Positions 19,682 to 28,342 of a stretch of DNA of 64,000 bases are shown here, piece by piece; positions within the stretch are counted from its first letter, which is position 1, and each line of letters starts with the position of its first letter. The notes beneath the pieces were generated by a model. The model saw only the letters and a program-made list of their open reading frames with translations. It ran no database searches and was not told where the DNA came from. Both the position numbers and the translations under genes were made by a program. This DNA comes from Stenotrophomonas maltophilia. GTDB taxonomy: Bacteria > Pseudomonadota > Gammaproteobacteria > Xanthomonadales > Xanthomonadaceae. Location of the stretch: assembly GCF_039555535.1 (NCBI RefSeq), contig NZ_CP154630.1, positions 943,001 to 1,007,000 on the forward strand. Direction: 5' to 3'.

Positions 19682-20807
19682 GGCCGGTCCTCCGCGACTG
19701 GGCCAGTTCGGCCAGCAGGGCGTCGAACTCCGCCACCACCTGCTGCGGATGCAGACGCTTCATGGCGCGTGCGGCGTTGTTGCCCAGCACGTGGCGCTGT
19801 GCGTCATCCGCGGCCAGTTGCACGGCCGCTTCGATGAACTGCTCATCGTTGTCCACTGCGGCGCCATTCTCGCCATTGCGCAGGTACTCGCGCGCAGCGC
19901 CGTAGTCGAAGGCCACCGTTGCCACGCCACTGGCCATGCTTTCAAGGGTCACGTTGCCGAAGGTCTCGCTGCGGCTGGGGAACAGGAACAGATCGCCGCT
20001 GGCGAAATGACGTGCAAGGGCTTCGCCACGCTGGATGCCGCAGAAGATGAAGTCGGGATTCTCGTGCGCCAGTTTTTCGCGGGCCGGGCCATCGCCCACC
20101 CACACGAAGCGCGCCTTGGGACGGATCTGCTGCAGCCGGCGGAATGCTTTCACCGCCAGGCCGAGGTTCTTCTCGGCGGCGATTCGGCCGACGTAGATCG
20201 CCACCAGGCCGTTGCCGTCCACGCCCCACTCCTCGCGCAGCGCAGGGTCACGGCGGCTCGGATCGAACTGCTGGCTGTCGACCGCACGTGCCAGCAGGCG
20301 TACGCGTTCGAAACCCTGTTCGCCGAGGAACTGCTGCAGTTCGCGGGTGGGTACCAGCGTCGCATCGGCCTGGTTGTGGAAGCGGCGCATCCAGCGCATC
20401 GCGGCGGCCTGCAGCCAGGCCACGCCGTAATCGGGCAGGTACTCGTCGAAGCGGGTGTGGAAGCCGCTGGCCACCGGGATGCCGAGGCGCCGTGCGGTGC
20501 GCACCGCCGACCAGCCCAGTGGGCCTTCGGTGGCGACATAGACGGCATCCGGGCGTTGCTGCTGCCAATGGCGGCCGAGCCGGATCGGTGCCGGCATGCC
20601 GAAGCGCAGGCCGGGGTAGCGCGGAAGGGCGGCGCCGGGAACCAACAGGGTGCCCGGGGCGGAGTCCAACGCTTCGTTGGCCTGGCGGGGCCGGATCAGG
20701 TCGATCTCATGGCCGGCGTTGCGCAGTCCCTGCTCCAGTCCCTGCACGGTGAGGGCAACGCCGTTAACTTCCGGCGGATAGGTCTCGGTGACGATGGCAT
20801 AGCGCAT
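19662..20807 (-). CDS. Glycosyltransferase family 4 protein
   Basis: GT-B fold glycosyltransferase of 381 residues. The start ATG 20807 is set by a GGAGG site six bases upstream. The N-terminus MRYAIVTETYPPEVNGVA is typical of MgtA-like enzymes that glycosylate lipids. The C-terminal half has VAIYVGRIAAEKNLGLAVKA, FVWVGDGP, and the sugar-nucleotide E-x7-E block in SRSETFGNVTLESMASG. Coupling with a PAP2 phosphatase and closeness to lpxH favour a lipid acceptor. The donor sugar is not determinable. Confidence 0.92.
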   Translation of the reverse strand: MRYAIVTETYPPEVNGVALTVQGLEQGLRNAGHEIDLIRPRQANEALDSAPGTLLVPGAALPRYPGLRFGMPAPIRLGRHWQQQRPDAVYVATEGPLGWSAVRTARRLGIPVASGFHTRFDEYLPDYGVAWLQAAAMRWMRRFHNQADATLVPTRELQQFLGEQGFERVRLLARAVDSQQFDPSRRDPALREEWGVDGNGLVAIYVGRIAAEKNLGLAVKAFRRLQQIRPKARFVWVGDGPAREKLAHENPDFIFCGIQRGEALARHFASGDLFLFPSRSETFGNVTLESMASGVATVAFDYGAAREYLRNGENGAAVDNDEQFIEAAVQLAADDAQRHVLGNNAARAMKRLHPQQVVAEFDALLAELAQSRRTGHAHNAA

Positions 20808-20900
20808 GGCGGGCCTCCGGGTTTCCGGCATGCTCGGGTCTGGCGATGTAGCCGATATGACCGCTTTGCGACCAGTAGATGACGCGGTCGGGGGCCCTCG

Positions 20901-20928
20901 CCACCACGGCCCCGAGGGGCCATGGTGG
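20901..20928 (-). terminator. Hairpin downstream of the TonB-dependent receptor gene
   Basis: The CCACCA-C-GGCCCC-GA-GGGGCC-A-TGGTGG stem lies about 20 bp beyond the receptor stop. No T-run is obvious, so it may stabilise the mRNA rather than terminate. Confidence 0.5.
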
Positions 20929-20949
20929 GCACCGTGTTTGGTGCGTGGA

Positions 20950-23874
20950 TCAGAAGCGCTGCTGGTATTTCATATAGATGAAACGGCCGATGTCGAAGCC
21001 GCCGTAATAGGAAAAGTTGGAACTCGGCTGGCTGTACATGACCGGCCCCTGGCGGCCGAACACGTTGTTGGCACCGATCGAAACGGTGGCGTCCCATGGC
21101 AGGTTGTAGCGCGCCTGCACGTCATGGAAGGTGACCGATCCACGACGGTTGTAGTCGTGCGTACCGCTGAACCACGGCGCGCGCTGGCCGGGGTGGGAAC
21201 ACTCGTTCGGATAATCCTCCGCGCCCAGGCAGCGTTCCTTGACCGCGGAGAAGTAGCGCAGTCCCCAGGTCAGGCCGAGATTGCCATGCTCCCAGCCCAG
21301 CGATGCGTTGGAGCGAACGCGGAAGCCGATGCCGCCGTTGGTGGCGATGCCGTTGCTGGGGATGGCCGGTACGCCGGCTTCGTTGGTGGTCTTCTCTTCG
21401 GCGTTGACCACATAGGTGGTCTTCCAGTCGGCGCTCAACGTGCCCCAGCGGGTTTCGACCTTGTGGCCAATCTCCAGGTCATAGCCTTCCGCCTGGCGGA
21501 AGCCGCTGTTGCGGTTGCCGTAGTTGAGCTTGTTGACAATGCCCAGCTCCGGATCGCGGGTGAAGCTGCCGCAGCGCTCGGCGATGCCCAGCTCGTAGCA
21601 GTCGCGGAGGATGTCATTGGGATGATCGGAAACGATGGTGTTGTCGATGCGGATCCTCCACCAGTCCAAAGCGATGTTCAGCCCTTCGGCAAACGTCGGG
21701 CTCCAGACCAGGCCCAGCGTGCGGCTGGTCGAGGTTTCCGGCTGCAGGTCCGGATTGGAGCCGTTGGTGAAGGGCAGGGGCGTCTGTCCACTGCTACCGG
21801 TGATGGGTTCATTGCCCTGGCCGAGCTGGCGGTAGGTGTCGGCATTGGCGATGTCGGCGGCGCAGCGCGCGCGCACTTCAGGACTGCTGGCCGCTGCACC
21901 GTAGACCGTGTCGCAGGGGTCGCGGAAGCCGGTGGTGAACGTCTCCGAGCCGCCGCCGTAAAGGTTGGCGATGGTTGGCGCGCGGAAGCCCTGGGCCCAG
22001 GTGCCGCGGACCAGCAGCTGATCGATGGGCTTCCAGGTGACGCCGAACTTGCTGTTGAGGGTTCCGCCGAAGGTGGAGTAGTCCGAGTACCGCGTGGCCG
22101 CGTTGAGGGTCAGCTCGCGGGCACCGGCGAGGTCGCGCAGCACCGGCACGCTCAGCTCCAGGTAGGCTTCGTCGACACGGTAGCTGCCGCCGGTCGGGCC
22201 GGCTGCCAGGTTGGTGGTGGCACCGGTCTGCGCCAGCGGGTCGGGGATGAAGCGACCGTCCTCACGACGGCTCTCCGCGCCCACTGCGAAGCCGAGTTCA
22301 CCTGCCGGCAGAGTGGCCAGGCTGCCGCTGAGGTTGGCGAACAGATTGCGGGTGGTGGTGCGCCCGCGGGTGAGTTCTTCCGGGAACAGCCACTCCTGCA
22401 GTTCGGGATTGCCGGTCAGCCCATAAGGATCATTCTGGCCCTCCGGAACCAGCGGATTCCACGGCTTGCAGCCGGCAATCGGTGCTTCCGGGGTGCCACA
22501 TTCAACCCTGCCGGTTTCCGGGTTGAAGAACGAGGGGCCGGTGGCATCGGCCACGCGCTGTTTGTGCAGGTTGCCGGTGGCACGTTGGGTCAGCTCACTG
22601 CGGTTGTACTGGTAGCCCGCTTCCCAGTCGAAGTCGCGACCGCCGAATTCGAAGTTGCCCTCGAATGCCGCGACGGCCTGCCAGGTGGTCAGATCGCTGG
22701 TGCTGACGCGAGGAATTTCCCAGGTACGGCGGTTCCAATGCACATCACTGGGCGTGTCGTAGCCGTGGTGGCTGCCGAACGGGTTGAACCAGCTGTCGGC
22801 GGACATCGGGGTGATGCCGGCTGGGCCGGACTGGAAGGGGTAGCCGGCGATCTGGCGCGTGGTGGTGCGCCGGTTGTAGGCCAGCTGCGTGTTGAAACGG
22901 ACCTGGTCGTTCAGATCCACGCGCGCATCGACGAAGATCGAATCGCGCTTGATCGGCGTCTGCAGATGCATCTGCTCGTTGCTGTTGCTGACATCACCGG
23001 TGAATGGTGTGTTGTCGCTGAGGTGGAAGCTGTCCGGTCCACCCGGCAGGCTGCCACGGTCGAGCGAATAGCTGCAGCCCCGGCTGTTGCTGCAGCCGGG
23101 GCCCTTGAAGCCGGTGATGCGGCCCCACTGGCCGACCGTGGTCCAGCCGTCATCCGCGTGGCGGTCGGTATAGGTATAGGCACTGAAGCCACGGTCCCTG
23201 GCCCAGACGCCCTTTTCTTCGACATGTTCGGCAGCAATGCTGATGGAAGCACGGTCATTGGACCAGCCGGCAACCACGTCGTACTGGGTGCGTGCGCCGT
23301 CGCCTTCACTGTATTGGCCGTGATAGACGTTGGCGGTGACGCCTTCGACGTTGCGGCGGGTGATGATGTTCACCACGCCGGCCATCGCATCGGACCCGTA
23401 GATGGCCGAGGCACCGTCCTTGAGCACTTCCATGCGTTCCACCGCAGCGGCGGGAATGCTGGAAATGTCCTGGTATCCGCTGGTGGTCATGCCCAGCCGC
23501 TTGCCGTTGACCAGCACCAGGGTGCGCTGCGCACCGAGGCCGCGCATGTCCACGTAGCTGCCGCCGGCGGCTTCGCCGGCGCTCAGTGGGCTGGCGCGGC
23601 TCAATGCCGGACTGCCGGTCGCAGTCAGGTTCTGCAGGATGTCGGCAACGGAGTTGAAGCCCTGTCGCTCGATGTCGGCGCGGCTGACGGTCAGCACCGG
23701 CTGTGCGGTTTCCAGGTCGACCTGGCGGATGCGTGAGCCGGTGATCTCGATGCGGTCCAGCGTGGTGGCTTCGGGGGCCTGCTGCGCGAAGGCAGGAGCC
23801 GCCAGGGCAGTGGTTGCCGTCATCGCAAGTGCACGACGGATCGCCAACCCGAGTTCGGGAATACGGATGGTCAT
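20950..23874 (-). CDS. TonB-dependent outer membrane receptor
   Basis: 974 residues. The start is ATG 23874, giving a signal peptide (RALAMTATTALAAPAFA). A TonB-box-like stretch (TTLDRIEITGSRIRQ) is followed by the plug domain (QPVLTVSRADIERQGFNSVA, VLVNGKRLG, GASAIYGSDAMAGVVNIITR) and a long 22-strand barrel ending in an aromatic (YMKYQQRF). This is the Xanthomonadaceae type with no N-terminal signalling domain, so it is a transporter rather than a signal transducer. The substrate is unknown; no peptidase, glycosidase or siderophore gene sits next to it. Confidence 0.95.
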   Translation of the reverse strand: MTIRIPELGLAIRRALAMTATTALAAPAFAQQAPEATTLDRIEITGSRIRQVDLETAQPVLTVSRADIERQGFNSVADILQNLTATGSPALSRASPLSAGEAAGGSYVDMRGLGAQRTLVLVNGKRLGMTTSGYQDISSIPAAAVERMEVLKDGASAIYGSDAMAGVVNIITRRNVEGVTANVYHGQYSEGDGARTQYDVVAGWSNDRASISIAAEHVEEKGVWARDRGFSAYTYTDRHADDGWTTVGQWGRITGFKGPGCSNSRGCSYSLDRGSLPGGPDSFHLSDNTPFTGDVSNSNEQMHLQTPIKRDSIFVDARVDLNDQVRFNTQLAYNRRTTTRQIAGYPFQSGPAGITPMSADSWFNPFGSHHGYDTPSDVHWNRRTWEIPRVSTSDLTTWQAVAAFEGNFEFGGRDFDWEAGYQYNRSELTQRATGNLHKQRVADATGPSFFNPETGRVECGTPEAPIAGCKPWNPLVPEGQNDPYGLTGNPELQEWLFPEELTRGRTTTRNLFANLSGSLATLPAGELGFAVGAESRREDGRFIPDPLAQTGATTNLAAGPTGGSYRVDEAYLELSVPVLRDLAGARELTLNAATRYSDYSTFGGTLNSKFGVTWKPIDQLLVRGTWAQGFRAPTIANLYGGGSETFTTGFRDPCDTVYGAAASSPEVRARCAADIANADTYRQLGQGNEPITGSSGQTPLPFTNGSNPDLQPETSTSRTLGLVWSPTFAEGLNIALDWWRIRIDNTIVSDHPNDILRDCYELGIAERCGSFTRDPELGIVNKLNYGNRNSGFRQAEGYDLEIGHKVETRWGTLSADWKTTYVVNAEEKTTNEAGVPAIPSNGIATNGGIGFRVRSNASLGWEHGNLGLTWGLRYFSAVKERCLGAEDYPNECSHPGQRAPWFSGTHDYNRRGSVTFHDVQARYNLPWDATVSIGANNVFGRQGPVMYSQPSSNFSYYGGFDIGRFIYMKYQQRF

Positions 23875-24049
23875 GGGTCTCTCTCTCTCTCTCAGTCTTC
23901 GAAGTCTTCGGTGCGCGGCCAAGCGGGCTGCGCCAACGCCACCGCAGGCGGTGGTTGTTCGAACCTAGTGAAGGAGGAGGGGGAGAGGTATGGGAAATGG
24001 ACGAAATCGCCATGGCACGGCATGACGCTTCCGCACAAACCGGAAGTGA

Positions 24050-24063
24050 ATCAATCGATTGAT
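24050..24063. promoter_or_regulatory. Perfect 14-bp palindrome, possible operator
   Basis: ATCAATCGATTGAT lies 176 bp upstream of the receptor start in an AT-richer patch. The symmetry suits a dimeric regulator, but no family can be named. Confidence 0.35.
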
Positions 24064-24161
24064 CTGATCGACGTGGGAGCGACGGACGAAGCATCCTCGC
24101 CTCGACTCTGGACTGAAAGCGTCATGGCAATTGCAGGGAGCGACAACCTGCGCGGAAACAG

Positions 24162-24190
24162 AAAAAAACCACGGCCCCGAAGGGCCGTGG
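24162..24190 (-). terminator. Terminator of ppx
   Basis: Read on the minus strand: CCACGGCCC-TTCG-GGGCCGTGG followed by seven T. Confidence 0.85.
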
Positions 24191-24273
24191 TCGTAGAGCT
24201 TCAACAGCTTGTCGAACACGCGCGGAGGAGGCCTAAGGCGACGCGTTCTGACGCGCCGCTCTGGCAGTAGGGA

Positions 24274-25800
24274 TCAGGCCACGAACGGACGGAACTGGAT
24301 GCCCAGGCCGGCGAGGCCGTCGGTCTCACCGATCAGGTCGGCGCGGAGCAGCGGGCGGGCGTCGATGAAGGCCTGCGGCACGATCAGCGACAGGCGGTTG
24401 TCGTCGGCGGTCAGTTCCAATGCCGGCAGCGGATCGTCCTCGTGGGCACGGTTGAGCAGTACCGCCAGGCGCAGCAGGGCGGCCAGCCGGCGTGCAGTCA
24501 GCAGCAGGCGCTCGGGCAGGGGGTCGAAGGCGGTCTTGGTCACGCTGCGGCGATGACTGCGTACCAGTGCCGCCAGCATCTGCTGCTCCTGCCGCGAGAA
24601 GCCGGCGATGTCCGAGTGCTCCAGCACGTAGCTGCCATGCACGTGGTAGCCGCTGTGGGCAATCATCAGGCCCAGTTCGTGCAGGCGCGCGGCCCAGCCG
24701 AGCATGCGTGCGTCGTCGGCGTCGAGCTTCCAGCGCTCCTGCACCTGCTCCAGCAGCGACAGCGCGGTGTCCTGCACGCGGTCGGCCTGTACCGTGTCGA
24801 TGCCGTAGCGCTGGCTGAGCGCGGCCACCGATTCGTCACGCAGGTCGTTCTCACCGGCGCGGCCGACGATGTCGTACAGGATGCCTTCGCGCATCGCCGC
24901 CTTGCTGACCAGCAGTTTCTGCAGGCCCAGTGCCTGGAAGGCGGCCTCCAGCACCAGGATGCCGCCGGCAATGATCGGGCGGCGGTCGCTGGACAGGCCC
25001 GGCAACTGGATGTCGTCGATCTTCTTGGCCTTCAGCAGTTCGTCGCGCAGTTGGGGCAGGGCCTCGGCGGTGATCGCGCCCTTGCTCAGCTTCATCGTTG
25101 CGCAGATCTCGCTGATCGCCTTGTGCGTGCCCGAGGAGCCGAGGGCTTCCTGCCAGCCCAGTGCGCGGTACTTGCTGGCGAAGGGCTGGAACTCGCGGCC
25201 GATCTCGGCCAGCGCATCCTTCCAGCGCTTCTTGCTCAGCTTGCCACCCGGGAAGAAGCGGCGGGTGCTGGCGATGCAGCCGGCCTGCAGGCTCTCGCGC
25301 TCCAGGGTCTGCATGCCCATGCCGATGATGAACTCGGTGGAGCCACCGCCAATGTCGATGACCAGGCGGCGCTGGCCGGGTTTGGGCGGTTGCGCGTGGG
25401 CCACGCCGAGGTAGATCAGGCGTGCTTCTTCGCGGCCGCTGACCACTTCAATGGCATGCCCCAGCGCGGTTTCGGCCGGGACCAGGAACGACTGCGGCGA
25501 GCGCAGCTGGCGTACGGTGTTGGTGGCCAATGCGCGTACCCGGTGCGGCGGCACATTGCGGATGCGCTGGCCGAAACGGGCCAGGCATTCCAGCGCGCGC
25601 TGCCGTGCAGCGGCGGAGAGGCCACCTTTGCCATCCAGGCCGTCGGCCATGCGCACCGTCTCGCGCAGGCGGTCGATCACCCGCAGCTGGCCGAGCGTGT
25701 AGCGCGCGATGACCATGTGGAAACTGTTGGAGCCAAGGTCGATGGCGGCCAGCAGGTCGCCATCCTGCAATGCGGGCGGAGTCGTGGTGGTATGCGGCAT
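24274..25800 (-). CDS. ppx: Exopolyphosphatase
   Basis: 508 residues; removes terminal phosphate from inorganic polyphosphate (and possibly pppGpp as in GppA relatives). The actin-like ATPase fold motifs are clear: AAIDLGSNSFHMVIAR, VSGREEARLIYLGV, and VIDIGGGSTEFIIG. A C-terminal helical domain with an HD-like patch (HELGLMIAHSGYHVHGSYVL) completes it. It lies downstream of ppk on the same strand, separated by the multi-hairpin region at 25941-26195, so the two may be separately controlled. Confidence 0.95.
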   Translation of the reverse strand: MPHTTTTPPALQDGDLLAAIDLGSNSFHMVIARYTLGQLRVIDRLRETVRMADGLDGKGGLSAAARQRALECLARFGQRIRNVPPHRVRALATNTVRQLRSPQSFLVPAETALGHAIEVVSGREEARLIYLGVAHAQPPKPGQRRLVIDIGGGSTEFIIGMGMQTLERESLQAGCIASTRRFFPGGKLSKKRWKDALAEIGREFQPFASKYRALGWQEALGSSGTHKAISEICATMKLSKGAITAEALPQLRDELLKAKKIDDIQLPGLSSDRRPIIAGGILVLEAAFQALGLQKLLVSKAAMREGILYDIVGRAGENDLRDESVAALSQRYGIDTVQADRVQDTALSLLEQVQERWKLDADDARMLGWAARLHELGLMIAHSGYHVHGSYVLEHSDIAGFSRQEQQMLAALVRSHRRSVTKTAFDPLPERLLLTARRLAALLRLAVLLNRAHEDDPLPALELTADDNRLSLIVPQAFIDARPLLRADLIGETDGLAGLGIQFRPFVA

Positions 25801-25940
25801 GGGCGAATGTTAGCCGAAGGGGCGGTGTGCTCGTCACCGCGTGGCCTTCACATTTTGGAAGAGGGAGTGCGGCAGGGCTGCGCCCTGCACCTGCAGAGGC
25901 CAGAGCAACGGCAACAGCAACAGCGGGCTATCCGTGGGAT

Positions 25941-26195
25941 GGCGGGGTGGGTCCGATGGCAGGGGACGCCGTGAACCCCCAGGCCGGCCCAGCCGCTGGC
26001 GGCTGGGCGTTCGGGCGCTCGCGAAGCAGTGCTTCGCAAGCAAAGCGCCCTCACCCATGGGGGCTTGGTCGCCGCTTGCTCGTGTGCGCAGTCCTGCGCA
26101 CACGGCAAGACCGGGGTTGGGCGTCCTGCCCAACCCGCCCGAGGCATGCCTCGGGCCCATGCGGCTCACACCCCTGCCACCGGACCCACCCCGCC
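25941..26195. repeat. Multi-hairpin element with 25-bp inverted ends
   Basis: The ends GGCGGGGTGGGTCCGATGGC (25941 onward, 25 bp in all) and 26171-26195 pair with one mismatch. Between them lie five strong stem-loops: 25987-26008, 26013-26050 (inner stem GCGAAGC/GCTTCGC), 26081-26104 (CGTGTGCGCA/TGCGCACACG), 26114-26136 (GGGTTGGGC/GCCCAACCC) and 26137-26156 (perfect GCCCGAGGCATGCCTCGGGC). It is non-coding and could be a structured RNA, a miniature mobile element, or both. Confidence 0.75.
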
Positions 26196-26224
26196 TTCGA
26201 CAGTTCTCTGCGATCTGATGGTGG

Positions 26225-26244
26225 GTGTCGACCTTGGTCGACAC
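26225..26244. repeat. GTGTCGACC palindrome downstream of ppk
   Basis: The GTGTCGACCTTGGTCGACAC palindrome lies six bp beyond the ppk stop. It is the same design as 2871-2890 with T for C in two places and may act as an mRNA end. Confidence 0.65.
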
Positions 26245-26250
26245 ACCAGG

Positions 26251-28338
26251 TCAGAGACCCTGCATCAATGCCATCTGCGCAGAGTGCGGGGCTTCGTCGT
26301 GGGCCGGCGCACGCTTGTGGTAGATGCCGTCGGCATCCAGTTCCCAGGCGTTGAGGTTGTCGTCCAGGTAGTTCTGCAGGACTTCGCGGTAGACGCGCTT
26401 GGCCAGCTCCGGGTCCAGGATCGGGAAGCAGGTTTCCACCCGGCGCAGCAGGTTGCGTTCCAGCCAGTCGGCGCTGGCGCAGTACATCTCCGGTGCGCCG
26501 TCGTTGCCGAACCAGTAGACGCGGCTGTGCTCCAGGAAGCGGCCGACGATCGAACGCACGCGGATGTTGTCCGAGATGCCCGGTACGCCCGGGCGCAGGG
26601 TGCAGGCGCCGCGGATGATCAGGTCGATCTGCACGCCCGCCTGCGAAGCGGCGTACAGCGCGCGCACCACCTGCGGTTCGTTCAGAGCGTTCATCTTGGC
26701 GATGATCCGCGCCGGGCGGCCGGCGGCGGCGATGCGCGTTTCGCGCTCGATGCGGCCGAGGATGCCGGTGTGCAGGGTGAAGGGCGACTGCAGCAGGCGC
26801 TTGAGCTTCATCTTCGACGCCAGCCCGGACAGCTGCTGGAACAGCAGGTGCACGTCGTTGCCGATGTCCGCATCGGCGGTGATCAGGCTGATGTCGGTGT
26901 ACGCGCGGGCGGTGCCGCTGTGGTAGTTGCCGGTGCCCAGGTGCACGTAGCGGCGCAGCTTGCGGCCCTCGCGGCGCACGATCAGCAGCATCTTGGCGTG
27001 GGTCTTGTAGCCGACCACGCCGTACACCACCTGCACGCCGGCCTCCTGCAGGCGATCGGCCAGGCCCAGGTTGGCCTCCTCGTCGAAGCGCGCGCGCAGC
27101 TCGACCACCACGGTCACGTCCTTGCCGTTGCGTGCGGCCTGGATCAGCGCGTCGACAATGAGCGAGTCCTTGCCGGTGCGGTACAGGGTCTGCTTGATCG
27201 CCAGCACGTTGGGATCGACCGCCGCCTGCCGGATCAGGTCCAGCACCGCGGTGAAGGCATCGAACGGGTGGTGCAGCAGCAGGTCCTGGCGCGAGGCTGT
27301 CTCGAAGATGCCGTCGCTGTCGCGCAGTGTGCGCGGGGTCATCGGCGGGTACTTCAGGTCCGGCTGTGCGATCAGGTCGTACAGCTGGATGATGCGGTTG
27401 AGGTTGACCGGGCCGTCGATGCGGTACACCGCGTTCTCGGTCAGGCCGAAGTTCTGCAGCAGGGTGCGCACGATCTCGCGCGGCATGTCCTGCGCGATTT
27501 CCAGCCGCACCGCCGGCCGGTAGCCGCGATCGACCAGTTCGTCGCGCAGTGCCAGCGCCAGGTTCTCCACTTCCTCCTCGTCCACCACCAGCTCGGAATT
27601 GCGGGTAACGCGGAACTGGTAGGCACCCTGGACTTCCATGCCCGGGAACAGCTCATCGACGAAGGTGGACAGCACCGACGACAGGAACACGAAGTTCTGC
27701 GATCCGCCGAGCTTCTCCGGCAGCTGGATGATGCGCGGCAGCGAGCGCGGCGCACGCACGATGGCCAGATGGCCGGCGCGGCCGAACGCGTCGGTGCCCT
27801 TCAGCACCACCACGATGTTCAGCGACTTGTTGAGGATCTTCGGGAACGGGTGCACCGGGTCCAGGCCCAGCGGCGACAGCACCGGCATGATCTCGTTGCG
27901 GAAGTACGCGCGCAGCCAGCGCTTCTGGCGGTGGTTCCACGAATGCCGGCCGAGTACGCCGATGCCGGCCTCCATCAGTGCAGGGCGCAGCGTCTCGTTC
28001 CAGCAGCGGTACTGCTGGTCCACCAGTTCGGCGGCACGGTCGTGGATGGCGTTGAGGATGGCCTGCGGGCTCATCCCGTCCGGTGCCGGCGGCAGGCCGA
28101 ACTCCTGCGCGTGGCGGACGGCGGCGGCACGGATCTCGAAGAACTCGTCCAGGTTGGTGCAGGAGATGCACATGAAACGCAGGCGCTCCAGCAGCGGCAC
28201 CTGCGGATCCATCGCCTGGGCCAGCACGCGGAAGTTGAAATCCAGCTGCGACAGTTCGCGGTTGATGTAGAGCGCCGGGTCGCGCAACGGATCGTTGTCC
28301 GGGCTCACGGGGAGGGGGAGGGATCCGAGGCTGCTCAT
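26251..28338 (-). CDS. ppk: Polyphosphate kinase 1
   Basis: 695 residues; makes inorganic polyphosphate from ATP. The N-domain begins PALYINRELSQLDFNFRVL and FMCISCTNLDEFFEIRAA, both characteristic. The phosphorylated His lies in GYKTHAKMLLIVRREG, the next segment is HLGTGNYHSGTARAYTD, and later GRFLEHSRVYWFGND. It starts four bp after the phoR stop, so ppk is almost certainly cotranscribed with phoR and thus tied to phosphate starvation control. Confidence 0.98.
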   Translation of the reverse strand: MSSLGSLPLPVSPDNDPLRDPALYINRELSQLDFNFRVLAQAMDPQVPLLERLRFMCISCTNLDEFFEIRAAAVRHAQEFGLPPAPDGMSPQAILNAIHDRAAELVDQQYRCWNETLRPALMEAGIGVLGRHSWNHRQKRWLRAYFRNEIMPVLSPLGLDPVHPFPKILNKSLNIVVVLKGTDAFGRAGHLAIVRAPRSLPRIIQLPEKLGGSQNFVFLSSVLSTFVDELFPGMEVQGAYQFRVTRNSELVVDEEEVENLALALRDELVDRGYRPAVRLEIAQDMPREIVRTLLQNFGLTENAVYRIDGPVNLNRIIQLYDLIAQPDLKYPPMTPRTLRDSDGIFETASRQDLLLHHPFDAFTAVLDLIRQAAVDPNVLAIKQTLYRTGKDSLIVDALIQAARNGKDVTVVVELRARFDEEANLGLADRLQEAGVQVVYGVVGYKTHAKMLLIVRREGRKLRRYVHLGTGNYHSGTARAYTDISLITADADIGNDVHLLFQQLSGLASKMKLKRLLQSPFTLHTGILGRIERETRIAAAGRPARIIAKMNALNEPQVVRALYAASQAGVQIDLIIRGACTLRPGVPGISDNIRVRSIVGRFLEHSRVYWFGNDGAPEMYCASADWLERNLLRRVETCFPILDPELAKRVYREVLQNYLDDNLNAWELDADGIYHKRAPAHDEAPHSAQMALMQGL

Positions 28339-28342
28339 GGCG

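Larger units (their letters stand above)
23875..24273. other. About 400-bp intergenic region upstream of the receptor gene
   Basis: No gene is convincing. The receptor-proximal end carries a CT/GA-repeat just before its start, which reads GAGAGAGAGAGA upstream of the ATG. Around 24050 there is a perfect operator-like palindrome, and at 24162-24190 the terminator of ppx. Confidence 0.5.
25801..26250. other. 450-bp intergenic region between ppk and ppx
   Basis: Six-frame translations give only Arg/Pro/Gly-rich nonsense, so I see no gene. It holds the multi-hairpin element (25941-26195) and a GTGTCGACC palindrome at 26225-26244. Confidence 0.7.

Noticed and set aside
20806..23736. A plus-strand open frame of 976 codons opposite the TonB-dependent receptor
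   Set aside because: No known domain and biased composition; the receptor on the minus strand is complete with signal peptide, plug and barrel.
25834..26482. Small Pro/Arg/Gly-rich frames in the ppk-ppx gap
   Set aside because: They translate the hairpins of the structured element in several frames; none has a ribosome-binding site or a protein-like composition.
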